A DNA stretch of 64,000 nucleotides from Enchytraeus crypticus (Eukaryota; Annelida; Clitellata; Enchytraeida; Enchytraeidae). How positions within the stretch are numbered: the first letter of the stretch is position 1; each line of letters starts with the position of its first letter. The stretch lies in contig CAJHZI010000748.1 of assembly GCA_905160935.1 (NCBI GenBank), positions 347,501-411,500 of the forward strand, given 5' to 3'. Below, piece after piece: positions 61,822-64,000 of the stretch. Below the pieces are notes generated by a model that was not told where the DNA came from, searched no databases, and saw only the letters and a program-made list of their open reading frames with translations. The translations under genes and the position numbers were made by a program.

Positions 61822-61944
61822 TCGATGTTAACGTCAGTTTCATCTCTTGAAAGCGATATCAGTGACAGGAAAGCCCAGAATTTGAACCCACACATATTAA
61901 TCCGTGGTCGGATATCTTACCGACATCGCCACTGGCTCTATTTG
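61822..61944 (-). mobile_element. tRNA-SINE family A, near full-length
   Basis: ATGTTAACGTCAGTTTCATC, AAAGCGATATCAGTGACAGG, the B-box complement GAATTTGAACCC and GACATCGCCACTGGCTC. In the 3-prime UTR region of the YqaJ-like gene. Confidence 0.8.
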
Positions 61945-62700
61945 GTAGGATTTTAAAGTCTGTAGGCTGCAACAGTGGCTGATCTAACGTTTTTATTGTA
62001 TATTTTACATACTGTAGTCTCTACAAGTTGTCCTGTGATTGTAAATGTCGATACATGTAATGCACTGGGTTTATGTGTAATGTCATATTTAGGTAAAGAA
62101 ATGGACTTTTAAATACCAGACCTCTACAATATTTTAAATATCGCTGTTATAGTTTGTATTTTACATCTAGTTTTAAATCGTTTGCATTTGCTTTGCTTCT
62201 GTAGCTTGACGTAGGTTATTACTTTCATTCATTTGTTGTTTTTGACTGTTTTATGATATTTAATTTATTTTATAAGAATAAAATACTCTTCAGGTACAGC
62301 AGAATCATATACGTCAAGAGCTAAAGCCAAGTTCAGCATCTATTCCTATCTTTAAGGCATGTCGAGGAAGGGCGAGCACATGATTTGAACCCTACATCTA
62401 CTGATTCCTAGTCATAGAGCTAGCGGGTATGTTAAGGACTCGACCAGGAAAACTACAAGACTTATTGAGATCATCACTGAATGATCAAGTCAACTTTAAA
62501 CTAGTATTGTATTGTAACATTGATCTGTAACATTGTATTGATGTGTATTATTTGTAACATTATATTGGTGTATATATGTTGAAATCACTATTTAGAATGT
62601 AAGCCTGTTGTTTAATATTTTAAACAAATGTTTTCAGATTTCATGTGTGAAATTTATACAAAGAAGTTTAAAAAAGCGAATTATCGGTCTTCTTTGCTTG
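61945..62700. other. Stretch downstream of the YqaJ-like gene
   Basis: Contains AATAAA at 62277-62282, a weak tRNA-SINE remnant at 62335-62450 (minus; GATTTGAACCC) and TTGTAACATTGTATTG repeats near 62505-62570. No further gene seen. Confidence 0.6.
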
Positions 62701-62724
62701 CTACAATTTATCCATTGTAAATAT

Positions 62725-62962
62725 AGGCAGTTGAAGACCTATCTTTTCCATCTCTCTTTTCCTTTCAGTGTCCATGAGCAGCGACCTGCACCTAAACCTC
62801 CTTTTCTTTAATTCCCTTTACTTTGGACTGATTTTCTGGATTTTGAAATTTGCACCGTTTTTGGACCTTCTTTTTGCTCGCCGGCTTGATTTTGTCTCAA
62901 TAGTGCTCGATGTTGTCATCGATGACTGTAGCACTCTAATTGTTGTTATTATTGTTATTATT
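62725..62962 (+). mobile_element. LINE family E C-terminus and 3-prime UTR
   Basis: CAGTTGAAGACCTATCTTTT encodes the QLKTYLFHLSFPFS tail; the UTR has GCACCGTTTTTGGACCTTCT and CAATAGTGCTCGATGTTGTC, then (TTATTA)n. Confidence 0.8.
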
Positions 62963-63924
62963 ATTATATTAATATACAAGTAACATTGAGTTTTAATAAA
63001 AATTTATTAAGTTACAATAAAGTTTAAACAATTAGCATTGATTTTGCTCATATAACAAATGATATCACTGACCCATATGAATCAAGATATTAGTCATATT
63101 TCTGTGCTATTGACGAACCAATCATTGACTTCTGCTAATCTTTATTTCCTAAAATATTAAATATAATTATACCAGTAATTGATTAAATGGATGGCTTAGT
63201 TAGTAACGTACTTATCAGGGAAGCAGTAGGCCCATGGTGTGAATCATGGCTGGACTGCATCTCACCATATCCTTGTAGTATGGAAACTGACATTAAAACT
63301 TTTTAGTTTTTTACATTCAAGGAACTTGATGGACTGAAATTTCAGATTTATTTTGAGATCTGAATTGCAACAATATCTCATAAATTTAGCTGTTACATAA
63401 TAATTCAAGGAATACAAAGCTACAAGAAACGTTACGAGAAATACGAGAGATTAGCAGTAAACAACACCACTCAGAATCTATACAGTGAAGGTACATTCAT
63501 TGTATTCAACAAATAAAAATATTACAAATAAATGCCATGCTAACAATACTGCGCAACAAAATATATCATATTTCACTAAACCAGATATCAAGAATTAACT
63601 ATTGCATCAGTTTAATACCTTCAAATAACTTCTAGATGTTTAAGAGCTGAATCATTCTTGGCTCAGCCCATAACTGACAGCACCTTAAGGCAATGAAGGT
63701 AACATTCTATTGTGCTCCTATCTATTTATTCACATTTCTATTTATTCATCTTTTATCTTTACCATTTAAGCGCTCACCTTTGATGGATAAGAATTTTACA
63801 ATTAGAATGCCATATAAAGACTCTACTTAGCCTTTTTAACAATATGTACACGTGTATATTGCTTTCTTTTTTGCAATTTCTATGCATACGTTTTCTGCGG
63901 TATGTCAGATTTCATGTAATAAAC

Positions 63925-63925
<1 letters not shown>
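62963..63925. other. Gene-free stretch
   Basis: A weak tRNA-like SINE at 63190-63305 (plus; GATGGCTTAGTTAGTAACG then GTGTGAATCATGG and GAAACTGACATTAAAAC). Otherwise nothing recognised. Confidence 0.5.

Positions 63926-63928
<3 letters not shown>

Positions 63929-63975
<47 letters not shown>
63929..63975. repeat. (TA)n microsatellite
   Basis: Pure TA tract leading into the terminus at 63976. Confidence 0.95.
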
Positions 63976-63978
<3 letters not shown>

Positions 63979-64000
63979 GGTGAGTAAAAAAAAAGTGATA
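63976..64000 (+). mobile_element. Start of a mariner-type terminal inverted repeat, cut by the window edge
   Basis: CAGGGTGAGTAAAAAAAAAG directly after TA. CAGGGTGAGTMAAAA-type ends are common in mariner/IS630 elements, and its position in a (TA)n tract mirrors the element at 11135. Only 25 bases are visible. Confidence 0.55.

Overview
The window comes from an AT-rich, intron-bearing animal genome. It carries metazoan-type host genes (PCNA, a SMYD4-like SET/MYND protein, a TMEM248-like membrane protein), many tRNA-derived SINEs, LINE 3-prime fragments, mariner-type termini, long minisatellites and (TA)n/(GA)n/(CA)n microsatellites. I would call it an invertebrate and cannot place it more finely. 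Most of the sequence is repeat-rich intergenic or intronic DNA.

Layout. 1-1.3 kb: the last visible exons, minus strand, of a single-pass membrane protein with a membrane-proximal EGF module; the gene runs off the left edge. 1.3-16.7 kb: no confident host gene; copies of several LINE/SINE families, a 785-bp mariner-derived element with matching inverted ends (11135-11919), and simple repeats. 16.8-23.4 kb: a complete seven-exon PCNA gene (minus, 262 aa) whose fifth intron holds two long related AT-rich satellites. 23.6-25.3 kb: a decayed LINE reverse transcriptase ending about 190 bp upstream of the PCNA start codon. 25.3-30.4 kb: LINE/SINE debris and a 25/20-bp satellite. 30.4-35.9 kb: a complete six-exon TMEM248-like gene (minus, 310 aa) with heavily expanded introns. 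38.8-42.4 kb: a two-exon SMYD4-like gene (minus, 822 aa). 44.36-58.85 kb: a Polinton/Maverick fossil with 409-bp terminal inverted repeats and a 6-bp target duplication, carrying polymerase, integrase, capsid, packaging and protease parts; it is broken but its ends differ by only about 2%. 59.7-61.6 kb: a three-exon YqaJ/lambda-exonuclease-like nuclease gene (plus, 390 aa). The right edge is LINE/SINE debris ending in a (TA)n tract with the start of another mariner-type terminus.

The most unusual pattern is in the host genes. In three of them, short tandem duplications straddle an exon-intron border, so the splice site itself is copied in series: the SMYD4-like exon 1 donor (2 copies, 113 bp apart), the TMEM248-like exon 4 donor (3 copies, 54 bp apart), the TMEM248-like exon 5 donor (5 degenerate copies) and the YqaJ-like exon 2 acceptor (4 copies, exactly 70 bp apart). 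The copies meant to be used are fixed by reading phase. All exon models rest on reading-frame phase, splice consensus and remembered family sequences; no search or alignment program was run.
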